Below are positions 1 to 11,244 of a DNA stretch of 64,000 bases, piece by piece. Source of the stretch: Paulownia fortunei (taxonomy: Eukaryota > Streptophyta > Magnoliopsida > Lamiales > Paulowniaceae); the NCBI GenBank assembly GCA_019321725.1, contig CM033124.1, forward strand, positions 4,030,001 through 4,094,000, written 5' to 3'. The first letter of the stretch is position 1. Each line of letters starts with the position of its first letter. The notes below the pieces were generated by a model, which saw nothing but the letters and a program-made list of their open reading frames with translations, had not been told where the DNA came from and did no database searches. The translations under genes were made by a program, and so were the position numbers.

Positions 1-1305
1 ACATATACTCATTTAACATATTCAATATTTGTTAAATATGTATATATTTTATATTGTTAAATGTTTATCTATCTTTATATTATTTATCATATTTATTTGA
101 ATACTAATAAGGTGATACAAACTTAATACTAACCATAGTGAAGCTTATATGATGCGTTCAAGGTAAAATTGTTGTACTTTGTACCGACAGGGAAAGATCT
201 TCCTTTGCTATGAAGTCACTGGTAGGTTGAATCTTGACTATGACATGAATAAACAATTAGGGTTTTTGGATTTAGTCTAGGGATACCCCTTTGATACTCA
301 AATCAGTGATAAAGCTCGAGAGAAAGTGAATGCTTATGTTTTAAAAATATACTTAAAAATGGTGGAGAATTGGGGTATTTATACCGAAATATCGAAGGAT
401 ATAATCCAATGTAGTATCATATATAGATCATTTGGGCTTCTGAGCTAATGTGCTTTAGTCTTTCTTGTGGATCTCTTGGACTTAACATTTGAGTCTTTAT
501 TTGATTGATCTTTTTAAGTCTCGTGGACTTAGCCTTTAAGCCTCTATTGGACTATGACATCATTAGCCTTCCACTCTTGGGCAAGCCTCGTGGTGGAGGT
601 TGGTTGAGAATAAGTCATTTAGGTGATAGGATTTAGCCTACGATGGTGCAAATATAGCCTAAGTCGATCATTTTGCTCGACTTGGGATGTCACGTATCTA
701 ACTCGATATGTGTTGTCGTGTAGCAGCCAAACTAGACTTCAGTTGTCGAGATTTCTTAGGTTGAGCTCTTAGCTCGATTTAAGAAATTTAATAGTTCTTT
801 TTGGTTAGTGGTTTTATTTCTACAACTTACCTAGAAGAAAGTTTGTCCGGGGTGATTGAGGTGATTTTCGTTTCACCTTATTTTAGCCAAGTATTAGGTC
901 AAGGGGACTTTTGCCTCGACCTCGCTAAGTGATGGTTGTAGTAGTGCTCGTGATTGACCAATTGGAGCTTAGTTCGATAGATAACTTTGGAAATGAATCT
1001 TGTGATCTCCGAAGTCAACCATTATTTTCTTAGTTTTGAGGGAGCCATCTCTACTTCCAAGAATTGAGTTTTGTTGATAAAATCGAGGAGGAGAAGTCCA
1101 ACCTAAAGGGAGAGAGGGAGGGAGGCAACAAGGGGTTGTCTCCGTTAACATCTGTAGTGGAAACAAGTCGAGTGCACTTTACCTTGTGTGACTTAGCATT
1201 AGTCCTATTGGCTCTTATAGTGTACTTTTGAGAAATTTAGAAAATTTTCTCCCTTGGGCGCTAATTGCGCTCCTAGAGGGAACTAGAAAATTTTCTTTCT
1301 TGTGG
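1..1305. other. AT-rich repeat-derived spacer, no gene recognised
   Basis: No protein family could be recognised on either strand. The first 130 bases are very AT-rich. From about 430 on, the sequence has the look of old retrotransposon non-coding DNA, with many short related phrases around gtcgag and gactta. Near 1231-1306 a phrase containing tagaaaattttct occurs twice, and a further copy lies at about 1970. A 65-codon open frame on the minus strand (969-1166) has no recognisable content and I do not call it a gene. Confidence 0.5.
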
Positions 1306-1946
1306 TAGGAGTGATCACAGTGCTGTTTGGCGGTGTTTTTTACTAATTTCAAATAGAATTGTCATAAGAAGTTTTATTAAATATTAATTTTAAAATTATG
1401 ATTTTGGTAAGTAAAATGAAAAGTACGGTTTAGAGCATTTGTGGGCAATTACAGGTGGTTGCGGCCAGCTTGGTGATTTTAATAAAATATGTGATTGCAA
1501 AAAGCTATTTTCTAGGATATTATAAAAACTTTAAATAGATTAAAAAATATTTTCTAACAATAACAATGAAGTGTTTTCAAAATAGAAATACAAGGATTAA
1601 GTTTTTAAAATTACAAAAGCTACAATATTTATTACAAATCGCATTATAGAAATGAAATGAGATGCAAATAATAATTAATATTAAGTAATACAAGGACTCT
1701 TGAGTGTTGAGAGCTAAGGTTGGACTTTGAGTTGGTCAATGATCCGTTCAATAATTGATAATATTAAATAATAAGTAATAAGCAGTGCAGTTATAGTGCA
1801 ATTTTTTAAGTTTCAAACTGCATTTACATTATCGGAGCGGTGCAGTTTTTGTTTAAGATTTAAAATAGTAGTTTTTATTGTAAAACAATATCAACTGGGC
1901 AATATAATGTAGTTCGGGCAAATTTTTTAAATTCATGAACAACCCT
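1306..1946. mobile_element. Possible non-autonomous hAT-like element
   Basis: The segment starts with taggagtgatcac and ends with gttcatgaacaaccct-type sequence whose reverse complement starts TAGGGTTGTTCATG. These resemble the short terminal inverted repeats of plant hAT elements, which often begin with a TAGGG-type end followed by TGTTCA. The segment also separates two similar flanking phrases (1267-1295 and 1952-1980, both containing cgctcct and agggac/agggaac), as an insertion into repeated DNA would. The TIR match is imperfect and I could not find a clean 8-bp target duplication, so this is tentative. No transposase is encoded. Confidence 0.3.
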
Positions 1947-2799
1947 ACTTTTACGCTCCTGGAGGGACTTAGAAAATTCTCCCTTGGTTATTTTTACTCA
2001 CTCAATCCATCTTCCTTGTTATTTTAGTTGGGAAAGGTGGCAGTAGTCGAGGTTTTAGGCTAGGAGGAATGTGGGTGATGTTGAGGGGTCGCCGTCATTG
2101 ATGTCTCATCGTGCCACCACTGTGGACAGTGGCAAGGGTTCAGGTCGAGCCATTGACTTAACCTAGCAGTCTTATCTTGGTTAAGCCATTGGCTCGACAT
2201 TGCAATCTTCTCCAGGTCGAGGTCCCTAACAAGACATGTCGACCTACTTATCATTGTGACTAGTAGGTCTAAGTCTTAGCTCAGGCGCAACAATTCATGT
2301 TGATTTGGTTCCATCAGGTGAAGTTTTGAGTTAAGGGGGTAGACCACATTATCACTCTTGGGCGTAGCTTATCTTTAGGGATTACATATATTCTGAGTGT
2401 AGAGGCTTTGGAGATACTTGGATGTTTGGAATATTTTAGCTTGTCTCCATCTCTCATTCTTGCCTTTTTGTTTCCTCTTATTTAAGATACTACGTCAAAC
2501 ATCTTTGGGCTGTCTAGCTAGGAGAAAGAGTAGCCAAGACTTACAGGGTAGGAATCCATCCATCTTTGTTGGAGTTAAGGGCAGCGGCGCAGGGATGCCG
2601 CTGCAGAGTCTTGGTCGCACCACCATGGTAACTGACAGTGGTGAAGTAGATTAGTTCGACCTATAGTCTTTCGAACTCAGGGATTCGTGGTGCCTTGTCT
2701 GGGCGCCTGTAAGTCGAGCGACATCGTCATCAACATTCTATTTGTTGATTTTTCTTTTTGGGGGATGGTTCAAGTTGTCCTCGAACATTAAGTAGTTGT
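1947..2799. other. Repeat-derived spacer without recognisable gene
   Basis: Both strands contain short open frames (for example 2060-2254 minus and 2418-2654 plus) with no family resemblance. Base composition is somewhat richer in G and C than the flanks and resembles retrotransposon untranslated DNA. Nothing further can be supported. Confidence 0.45.
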
Positions 2800-4205
2800 G
2801 GCCCAAGCAGTGATCTTGTCGACTCTAAGTACTTAGAGAGATATTCCTTTGAGAAGACTAGGACTATCCTTAGTTTACTTTAGAGTGCAAACGGGTCTTG
2901 GAAGGACGAGGAGTCTTTTAACTCGAGTAAGGAGGATTTCTTCTTGGGGTTTAGTAAGTCTAATGGAGAGAGTGATGATTCTGCTTCTTGAGCTATGGAC
3001 ATCGATGTTGTTAACATGCTTAACCTTTAGCATTGGATACCTTTATCTTTCATTGGTAGTGTTCTTGATGCACTTAGCAATTATTATAGATTTTTTTTTT
3101 CACTCTTTTTTGATGTAATGCTTTTGTTTTTGTTTTTGTAGGAAAAAACTTGACTTTTAGCCCTTTTGCCCCTGTAATCTTGTGGAGTCGAGTTTGGCCC
3201 TTTGCAACCTTATAGTAGAAGGAACGATTTGTCTAATAGGATTAAGGTAGATAGGAGTAGTGGTAGGCTATCTTAATATTGGGGTGCTTGAACTCTAAGT
3301 GAAATGAGCACGTAGCCTACTTGGATTGAGGTAGGCATGAGTGGCAGTAGACCACTTTGTCTACATGGTTGAGCTGACTGTCGAAATAGTAGGTGAAGCT
3401 ATGATGGTGGCCGATGAGAGCTAGTGGTTGTGGTAGATGACGTGCTTTTCACTAGGGTAGAAGCCCCTAGGCTCCAGCGGTTTAGTCGGCTAGACAACTA
3501 TGTGCCAGGACTTAGGCACATTTATTGCTAGTTTTTACTTTATTATCTTTTGTAGACTCATGTGTTTTTGATTAATAGCAATGTAGTGTCACGCTTCTTC
3601 TGTTGACTTTCATGTCATGGTAGGTGATTGTTTTTTCTTACGTAAGGCTTTACTAGTTTATGATAGTCTCTTTTTAGGCCATTGTATGTGTGTTATCGTA
3701 TGACTTGATGTTTGCTTGACCCCTCTTTATTGTCTGGGGCGAGTAAACTACTACAATTGATAGACAAGATAGAGTAATGGTAGGCCATCTTCTCCCCAGG
3801 TGGCGACTGAAGGTCGTCATCTCGTGACTCTTTTAGTAATTATAAACCCTCGAGAGGCATTCATAGATGGTGTGGTGGAGAAAGACGTCACAACGTTCAA
3901 GGCCTCTCATGCACTTAAGGACATCACGATGGAGTGTGCCATGTTCGTGTATGATGATATTTTTCATTAATGTCATCTAATGCTGAGGGAGTTTGGGTAT
4001 TTTGTTGAGGACATTATCATGCTTATTAGGCTTTGGATCTTGGAGTTAACACCAACTGCACTGTTACGGAGCATGACTGTAGCACAAGTTGATGTGGGAT
4101 AGGGTGGCGCCCCAAATGCTATGGCTGACAAGGTTACCTTCCAAAGCCAACTCACTACGTAGATGTGCGACATGTACAAAGACTTAGAATATTTTGTTAT
4201 TAGAA
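2800..4205 (+). pseudogene. Decayed unidentified coding-like segment, probably transposon-derived
   Basis: I do not recognise the family. Two blocks read like protein once single in-frame stops are ignored. About 2818-3026 has a frame with phrases such as KYLERYSFEK and SNGESDDSAS, interrupted by TAG and TGA. About 3868-4200 has a frame with KDVTTFKASHALKDI and LMLREFGYFVEDI, interrupted by TAA and TAG twice. The frames show amphipathic, charged composition typical of real protein rather than chance. Between the blocks, about 3101-3141 is a pyrimidine-rich tract ending in tag, like a splice acceptor. Every interrupting stop is one C-to-T step from CAA, CAG, CGA or similar, as expected from deamination of methylated repeats. 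A retrotransposon accessory ORF is my best guess. Confidence 0.35.
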
Positions 4206-4427
4206 TTAATGTTACAGTTTATTCATAGACTTGTGTTGGTTGAGTTTTAGGATTTGGTCTCTTTTTTAAATCCATTTTATTTGAGACATTTTCTCACTTC
4301 GAACTTAGTATTTGATTGTTATTACTATTACTTATGCTATACTCGTGGCACTTAGTTTTTTTTTTTGCCATCGCTTTATGTAATATTTATGATGTGTATT
4401 ACTTTACGATGCTTGTCGTTGTGGAAG
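4206..4427. other. T-rich spacer
   Basis: T-rich non-coding stretch with a run of nine or more T near 4349. No feature recognised. Confidence 0.4.
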
Positions 4428-4650
4428 TTAATTATGACCTCCAAGTTTGTGATTAAGAAAGTTTGTACAACTTTTCAAGTTTTTTATTAAGAAAGTTGGT
4501 ATGACTTCTCAATTTTAGGAATCGATATGGCCTCATCAATATGGAGATTGGGAGGATCTATCAAGTATGAAAGCCGAAATGGCCTCTTCAATGTGGAAGT
4601 TGGGAAGACCTCTCAAGTATGAGAGCTGATAGGGCTCTTTGAATATGTCG
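4428..4650. repeat. Degenerate minisatellite, units of about 35-52 bp
   Basis: Successive units share the pattern of a TGGAAGTT- or TGGAGATT-like phrase, then GACCTC or GACTTCTC, then CAAG with TATGA, then a GATATGGCC- or GAAATGGCC-like end. Four to five diverged units can be aligned by eye, the two best around 4536-4585 and 4586-4635. Unit length varies because of indels. No coding potential. Confidence 0.5.
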
Positions 4651-4914
4651 TCTCAAGGGGATTCCTCTTAATTGCCTAGGACTAAGGTATGTTAATTCTA
4701 AGGGGCATTGGGATATCCCATGAGTATTTTGCCTTTGACCTCAAAGGAAGTAGAGTTGGGGGATTTTGGGGTCGAGCTGGCCAAGCTCATTAGTAACCTC
4801 AATAGAATCTCATAAGCTTCTGGGATTGTGGTATTACTTGAATTTGTAGGATGCATTTGTGTAGAAGTAGTAAAACAAAAAGAAATTTGTTAGGTTTGCA
4901 AATAAAGCAGATCA

Positions 4915-5040
4915 TTCACCTCTTGGGGCATAGGCTCGTGAGTTTGTGAGGGTGTGAGCTCCATAGGTGCAAGGATGTGAGCTTATTAAAGATGTAAAGG
5001 TGAGCTCTTAAAGCTGTAAGGGTGCAAGCTCTTGACTCCC
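4915..5040. repeat. Short degenerate repeat rich in GTGAGCTC
   Basis: Phrases of the type GGTGTGAGCTC, GGATGTGAGCTT, GGTGAGCTCTT and GGGTGCAAGCTCTT follow each other at intervals of about 20-30 bp, separated by TAAG or GTAAAG. This looks like a decayed short tandem repeat inside older transposon DNA. No coding sequence. Confidence 0.45.
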
Positions 5041-5380
5041 CAAAGGTTGTTTTCACCGCAGCAAGTTATCGCTTTAGTCACGCTTGTGCTAAGGCACCCT
5101 CCATCAATACTGGGGGTCATTTTGGCTGATCTGTATATTGTCACACCAGTGGGCTTCTCTCATCGTGTAGGTGATGAATCATGTTGACGATGATGATAAT
5201 GATCGATCCACTCCGCCATCCTTAAGTTTCCCTCAAGGGGGGTTAGGCGTCGTGAGATCTAAAATATTCAGTTAAATCACAAATGTAAGAAAGCAATAAC
5301 AAGTATAAACAAAATTATGACAACCACACTATAAATATTATACAATCAAAATTCAAGATCAACTGAACAATCCTTTAAAT
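5041..5380. other. Repeat-derived spacer
   Basis: Non-coding sequence that continues the repeat block and becomes AT-rich after about 5260. No gene, RNA or regulatory element recognised. Confidence 0.4.
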
Positions 5381-5410
5381 TTGGGTAGCTCACCGCGTTG
5401 AGCTACCCAA
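5381..5410. repeat. Perfect 12-bp inverted repeat with 6-nt loop
   Basis: The arm ttgggtagctca (5381-5392) is followed by the loop ccgcgt and then the exact reverse complement of the arm (5399-5410). It is GC-rich compared with its AT-rich surroundings. It could be a transposon end structure or a transcript hairpin. No CTRR end follows it closely, so it is not an obvious Helitron terminus. Confidence 0.7.
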
Positions 5411-5524
5411 TTGCTCATACATATATGCCTACAATATCAAATACTATGTCCTACATAAGTTTATATTTATCCTACATGGTTAATTATTTTTGAAAACCAT
5501 GCAAATAAATGTAAAAGACATTTA

Positions 5525-5588
5525 TAATATATCTATATCTTTCTATCTCTATAGATATAAATTTATCTATTTTATATCTATATCTATA
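5525..5588. repeat. AT-rich microsatellite of TATATC/TATC type
   Basis: Imperfect repeats of tatatc and tatctc fill the stretch just before the Helitron-like 5' end, giving tatatctatatctatatct-like sequence. The A before position 5589 comes from this repeat. Confidence 0.6.
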
Positions 5589-5930
5589 TCTATACTATTA
5601 TTAAAAGTGTGAATAGCTTGGAAGATTTCTTGAAAAATTTGATTCGACAAAAATATCCTTTTGGCATAGTTAATTTTAAGGACAATTAAGTTATTTGATG
5701 TTTCTTTAACTCTTATTTGTTTAATTATAAGATAAGTGCATTTTTATATCCCAAATTCTTCTTTGAAAACTGAAAGCATATCTTCTTTCTATTATAATTG
5801 TACAAATACTTTAAATTTTCAAATAATATTAGCTTTATATTAAACTACATTTCAAAAGCTTTGACATTAAATTTCATATATTCATTTTAGTAGAACAATT
5901 CAAGTTTAATTTGAACCCATAAATTGTAAA
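5589..5930 (+). mobile_element. Helitron-type 5' terminus and left fragment
   Basis: The sequence from 5589 begins TCTATACTATTATTAAAAG, which matches the conserved start of many plant Helitrons (TC at the very end, then TATACTAYTATTAAAAG). The base before it is A, as expected for insertion between A and T. The right limit of the fragment is a guess; the matching 3' end is not seen nearby and sequence flanking the PMD pseudogene starts within a few hundred bases. No Rep/helicase coding was found, so it is non-autonomous or truncated. A Helitron-type 3' end in the same orientation occurs at 26630-26657. Confidence 0.6.
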
Positions 5931-6341
5931 GTGTATCTGATGGAGGCTTACGAATTAAACTTCGATGTGAATGCCTCTAATTTTTTTTTTGTTTTTTGAT
6001 TCTTCAATTGCTCCATGAAAGTTTAAGACTTTGTTGGCATTGCTAGGTATTGAAAATATTAACGAAGAAGTTCATCTAACAAGTCAAGGAAGTTTGCAGC
6101 CACTCTTTAAATCAAAGCAATATCACTACTTAATATGTCTGAACCCTGTAAACATGGCAGTTTAAGATTTTAAATGCTGAATTTACTTTCATATCATAGC
6201 ATGTCGACTGAATATGTCATCAATTCAAGTTATAAATAATTTTTCTTTTCTTTTCTCCTTTTGTTTTGTAACTAGACGACGACATAATAGTATTTTTCAA
6301 AGATACTTTTTCTTCTTTCGGTGTTCAACACTTGGTGATCC

Positions 6342-9177
6342 TTGAATAACGAGAATCAACCTATGGAGAAAGACACAATTTTGGTGGTTCTTACTCCCCT
6401 TGTCGGTCGATACGCAAAGCTATGGCCAAAGTTGACGAATTCACTTTACTTGGCGGAATGGTCCCGGGAGATTGCATTGAGCAAGAATTCCAAGGTGTGG
6501 GCTTTACAAGCAACTCACCATCAGCAGTCGAGTGAGCCAACTCCATTGCCAACATTGGGTCATCATATCATCGAAGGCAAAGCTAAGTGGGGAAATGCCA
6601 TTCAGTTTGTAGGTGAATTCCACTACATCAGGGCTACTGGGAGTGGACTAAAGACATCCTCATTTGGTGCGAGCACAAGCTTCTTACGGTGTGAATATAT
6701 GACTCAGTATATGCTTCGTTGTTCACGTACGATCATAATCTGACATAGTCAAGGCATTTTGTGAGGCGTGGTGTCCACTCACCAACACTTTATTGACTTT
6801 CCTTGGAGAATTATCCATCTCCAATTATCCATATTATTATGGGATTTGCACACTCTCGCAGGCCTTTCTATGTCTGGATCTCTATATGATGAAGTCGTCC
6901 CCAGCGCCAAAAAGCTCATTGGTGTTGATGAGGCAAAAAGTAGATTTATCCCTCGTTCGTGCAAGCATTTATTTCATGCTTATCATTTGCTTCGAGGGAG
7001 CGCCAATGGAGATCAATCTTCTTAAGTATCCATCGATGAGTGGGTTAGATTTTGGACTAATAAGGTTACTAAGTATCCACTTCCTCATCCACAAAGAGAA
7101 AAGAAGACGAGTCATTTCAAATCAACCCACAATCGACTTGGTGATTTTGACATACACGAAGAATGGTGTCCATAGAGATGGCCTTATTTTCAAAGCTTGG
7201 CGTAAAAGAGAGTTTCAGAGATGAGACATATTTGGCGGCACATTTAGCTGGTTGGCTTTATGCATTTGTCCTTCCCAATGATAACATCAATTCGATACGC
7301 CCCAGTACCTTCAAAATGGCAAGCATTATGGTAAGTGGATGAAGAGTGAGCCTTGTTGTTCCTGTTTTGGCAAGCATCTACAAGGGCCTAAAAAAGGTCG
7401 CAAATTCTCCAAGACTATCTCGTGTATATTCAATATTCCCTATCCACTTTGTGTATAGTTGGTTGGCGCATTACTTCAAAACTCATTACCATATTTGGCA
7501 AGGAGTACGCAGCCCCAAAATGGCGATCTTTTCTGGCGAAGTTGGTGCAATGATTCCAAAGAAGCCCGCAATCGAATCCATAAAGGAGACTTTGTTTTTT
7601 GGACTTGCACCATGATTACCAAGAGCAAAGATTTCTTATATGTTGACAATGGGAATACGGAGGAGTTTGAGCAAAACTACTTCATTGCCATCCATTTGAA
7701 CTATCTTTGTTTGAGGCAAGGCGAACACTTCATTATCGAACCTTACAGTCTACATCGATTTAGTCACTAATTTGGATTCTATCAAGTAGTACCGGGAACT
7801 CTCACACGAGATATCCGCAAAGCTTCTTTGGAAGAAGGAGTTCATTCTTGGCGCTTATGCACTCTGTCTAGATCTATGTCAAAGACTTATCTTCCATGTA
7901 TGCCCCTAAATGTAAAGAAATTCTCTTATGAAGATTACAAGACATGGTGGACCAACATCCATAGAGGTTATTTTGAGGAAAATATTTTGACTTTAATCAA
8001 CATGAAGCCAAGTAAAGTTTCTCTCAAAGACAAAGAACATGACAAAGGAGATAGTTCTCTTTATGGAAATGCTCAAAATCCCACATATGTATCTATCACT
8101 TCTTCTCTGACAGACGTGATACCCAAGCCATTGAGCCTCTTGAAACAACAAGAGAAAGGATGCCTCTCCCTCTTCGGAGAAAAATGGTAGTAGCAATGCG
8201 GACCATCATTGGAAGAGACTTAAAAAGAACCCCAAGTATTCGGAGGCAAGGGATGTTGATGTTGGTGATGTAGCGAGTAATCCACCACAAACAGAGAACT
8301 TCATTGAAGAGGTCATTTCCTAACTTTTTCATCATTTCTATCTCTTTTTTTTCTAATAAAGAAAACTATTTTCTAACTTAAAACATATAATATTTCACTT
8401 GGAGAAAGAACTACTCAATATTGATAATGGTGAAGGATCACGATTTAGCCAAGGATCAATCAGAGGGCCCAACTTGTTACCCACAATTCTTCCAATTGAT
8501 GGGGAAACACAAAAGAAAACACTTAACTCGACTAGGGCTAAGCAACCACCTTATTATGCTGTGTTTTCAATATTTGAAGGTGAAAAATTCATACTTAATC
8601 ACCAAAATGAGTATCTTCAAATGTTATGGAGCGATCTCCGCGAGAGGATAGCAAATAATTCGATCGACTCCCTTTCATCCATTAAAGATGATGTTTCATT
8701 TGTGCTTGAATCCATAAAAAGCTTTACCAATTTTGATATCTATCATATGGAAGAACCCTTGGAAGACCTTTTTGCCAAGGTCGCTGCTTATGATGAGGCA
8801 AGGTCAACATCTTCTGAACAAGCATCCAAAGAACTTCTTGCGCAGCAACTGAGTGAAGCTAAGATCACCTCCACGAAGCCAAGACTAGAGAAAGCAAAGA
8901 GGTTAATCAAATCCAATTTACCAAGAAGGACTTGGAGTGCATCAAGAAGGAGCTTGATGATTTGAAGGGATGAAAGAAACACTTGTCTACATTATTGAAA
9001 TGCCAACAACAACTTCTCCAAAGTGCCCAAACTGAAGTTCGTGAGATTGAAGAGGAGATTATTGTAATCAAGAATACTTCTCCATTGAGTGATGAAACAG
9101 TTGAAAATTTGAAGTCTTCAATGGTATGTCTCGAGGCTGCCAAAGAAAAGTTGAAAATTTTAAAACCTTTTGCTTAG
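6342..9177 (+). pseudogene. Plant mobile domain (PMD, aminotransferase-like) protein pseudogene in Tat element
   Basis: The reading frame can be followed through several frames and stops. 6342-7220 contains the PMD hallmark region (FPWRI at about 6800, then LHTLAGLSMSGSLYDEVV and RFIPRSCKHLFHAYHLL). About 7330-7620 has the conserved PVLASIYKGL, then FPIHFVYSWLAHYFKTHY. Next come NRIHKGDFVFW and YVDNGNTEEFEQNYF (about 7560-7690), and an acidic and basic linker. 8399-9177 is a Glu/Lys-rich, probably coiled-coil tail. PMD (PF10536) proteins are plant proteins related to domains carried by Mutator-like transposons and occur as extra ORFs in Tat retrotransposons. This copy is oriented against the gag-pol next to it. 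Stops such as the TAA near 7023 and shifts near 7225, 7458 and 8190 make it non-functional. Confidence 0.8.
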
Positions 9178-9467
9178 TGTTTGTTTAGGACTTTTTCCTT
9201 TCTTTTCGCTTTATATAACGAACATCATTATTTTTGAGATTACATAATAGAAATTATTCTTTTTCTATCTTGCAATCCTTCAAGTGTATTTATGTTCATC
9301 AAAATTCACAAAGCCCATTTTTTTTTTGGGTTTTCAAACTACTATCCTATACGAATAGAAAACATAATTACTCATGACTGAACTTAGAAAATATCTAAGC
9401 TGCCTACGTTCCCAACAAAGGGATCAAGTCATAACGTAGTTAAAAAAACACTCTTTTTTATTTGATT

Positions 9468-9484
9468 GGGGGGGGGGGGGGGGG
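9468..9484. repeat. Homopolymer run of 17 G
   Basis: Seventeen consecutive G lie on the plus strand (C on the strand of the retrotransposon). The run sits between the convergent ends of integrase and the PMD ORF. Its length may be an assembly or sequencing artefact. Confidence 0.8.
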
Positions 9485-9488
9485 CGTA

Positions 9489-9666
9489 CACAATTTATAC
9501 TCATGCGGGCTAGGAGTATTTATTGCTTAAACACCATAGACTAGGTGGGGTATTTAACATTTTAACCACATAAAATACCTTTAGTAGGATAAATTAATAG
9601 TTTAACCATATTTATTCACTTTTGGTAGGTACCATTCACAGTTTATACTCATGCAGGTCAGGAGTA
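9489..9666. repeat. Pair of 30-bp direct repeats, 148 bp apart
   Basis: The phrases at 9489-9518 and 9637-9666 share cacaRtttatactcatgc and RGRGTCAGGAGTA-like ends with three or four mismatches. The sequence between them shows weaker internal similarity, suggesting two diverged units of about 148 bp in the 3' untranslated region of the Tat element. Confidence 0.55.
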
Positions 9667-9726
9667 ACATGCAGTTTAGGCTAATGCATCACGAAGCATT
9701 CTTCTAACTTTATGTGTAATAGAATT

Positions 9727-11079
9727 TTAAGATTTTCCATTGATCGGGCCAATTCTTAAGCCATCTTCGGCAACCAACTTGTAAGCGCCATTTGTGTAGA
9801 CCTCTTTAACAACGTAAGGACCATCCCATTTTGATGTCAATTTATTTCCAGTCCGATGAGTAGTGATGATGGGCCTTCTCATAGCAAGCATTAAATCGCC
9901 GACTTGGAAAGAGCGTGATCGTACTTTCTTATTGAATGCCCTAGACAAGCAAGGTTGATAGCATTCAAGTCTTTGTTGTGCTTCCAACCTTTTCTCATCA
10001 AGAGCATCTAACTCTTCAAGTTGTACGCGTGCATTTTCTTCTTCAATTGGTCCTTCTTGCATGACTATCCTTAATGATGGAATTTGTTGCTCAAGAGGAA
10101 CTATAATTTCAGCACCGTACACTAGTGCATAAGGAGTCGCTTGAGTAGGCATTCTAAAAGTGGTTCTGTACGCCCATAAAGCTTCTCCGATTCTTTCGTG
10201 CCAATCTCGTTTTGACTTTGCAATCACTTTCTTCAACAAAATACACAAAGTCTTGTTTGCTTCAGCGAGTCCATTAGCAGCGACATAATACATGGAAGAT
10301 TTTCTTTATTTGAAACTAAACTTCTAACAAAGCTTATCTATCAAACTATTGTAAAAGGGCTTTTCATTATCCGTGATTATATATCGAGGAATCCCATAGC
10401 GATAAATAATATTAATATGGATAAAGTCATCAACATTTTTCTTCTTTACCTCTTTGAGAGGTATCGCTTCAGCCCACTTAGAAAAGTAGTCTGTTGCAGC
10501 CAAAATGTATAAATATCCACGGGAAGACTTTGTCATAGGTTTAACCACATCTAAGCCCCAAGCGTCAAATGGCCATGAAGCAATAGAAGGGTGTAACGGC
10601 TTAGGCGGCTGGTGAATAAGATTTGCATGAAATTGATAGGCTTGACATCTTTGTGCGTAATCCATACAATCTTTTACCATTGTCGGCCAATAGTAACCCA
10701 TCATTTTTATTCAAAAGTGTAACTTTGGGCTTGATTGATGAGCACCACAAATCCTAAAATGAGCTTCTTCTATAGCTTGGATGGCTTCATCATCATCCAA
10801 ACATTGCAAGAAAACTCTATCAAATGAACGTCTATAAAGTATGCTTTTATAATGAATAAAGCGAGGCGCACGACGTCGAATATCAATTTTTTGATGTGGA
10901 TCATCAGACAGTTTCTCATACTTCAAATAATCTATAAATGGTTGACGCCAATCTTCTTTCTCGACTTCAAATACTTCGACAACATGATTTTCTTTATCTT
11001 CATCACAATTCTCATCCTCGAAGATTGGCAACCCAACTTCGGCATATTGGTACACAAGCTTCACCTTTAGGCATGACAA
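9727..11079 (-). pseudogene. Tat integrase, broken
   Basis: Integrase would insert the element cDNA. The minus-strand frames run from a His-containing zinc-finger start (phrases HFRICGAHQSSPKLHF and RCQAYQFH) through the catalytic core (WGLDVV, LAATDYFSKWAE, IITDNEKPF, ANGLAEANKTL) to the C-terminal region (GDLMLAMRR, WDGPYVVKEVY, like a GPY/F module). The core Asp, Asp and Glu appear present. There is no chromodomain, as expected for Tat. The second Cys of the zinc finger is Tyr (CQAY instead of CQAC). Frames change near 10705 and 10300 and a short linker is lost there, so no intact protein is encoded. Confidence 0.8.
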
Positions 11080-11244
11080 GTGTAGAAGTGAGATTTGCTA
11101 AAGTATCAGCTTGCTTATTATCTATCCTTGGTATATGTTCAATAACTACATCTCCCAACCATCCAATAAGCCTTCTAGCATAATTGAAATATGGAAGTAG
11201 CTTAGGTTTCTAAACTTCATACAATCCAAGCAATTGATTGACCA

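Larger units (their letters stand above)
9178..9726. other. Tat 3' untranslated region between integrase and PMD ORF
   Basis: This non-coding stretch separates the convergent 3' ends of integrase (minus) and the PMD ORF (plus). It contains a run of 17 G (9468-9484) and two 30-bp direct repeats beginning caca(a/g)tttatactcatgc at 9489 and 9637. At about 9397-9440, on the minus strand, it has an ACGTAGTT...GTAGGCAGC phrase that I know to recur just downstream of integrase in many plant Tat elements. It could carry termination signals for both transcripts. Confidence 0.55.

Noticed and set aside
5381..5410. Hairpin considered as the 3' end of a Helitron
   Set aside because: No CTRR followed by T within about 12 bases of the hairpin.
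6779..6964. Minus-strand open frame inside the PMD pseudogene
   Set aside because: Shadow of the plus-strand PMD coding sequence.
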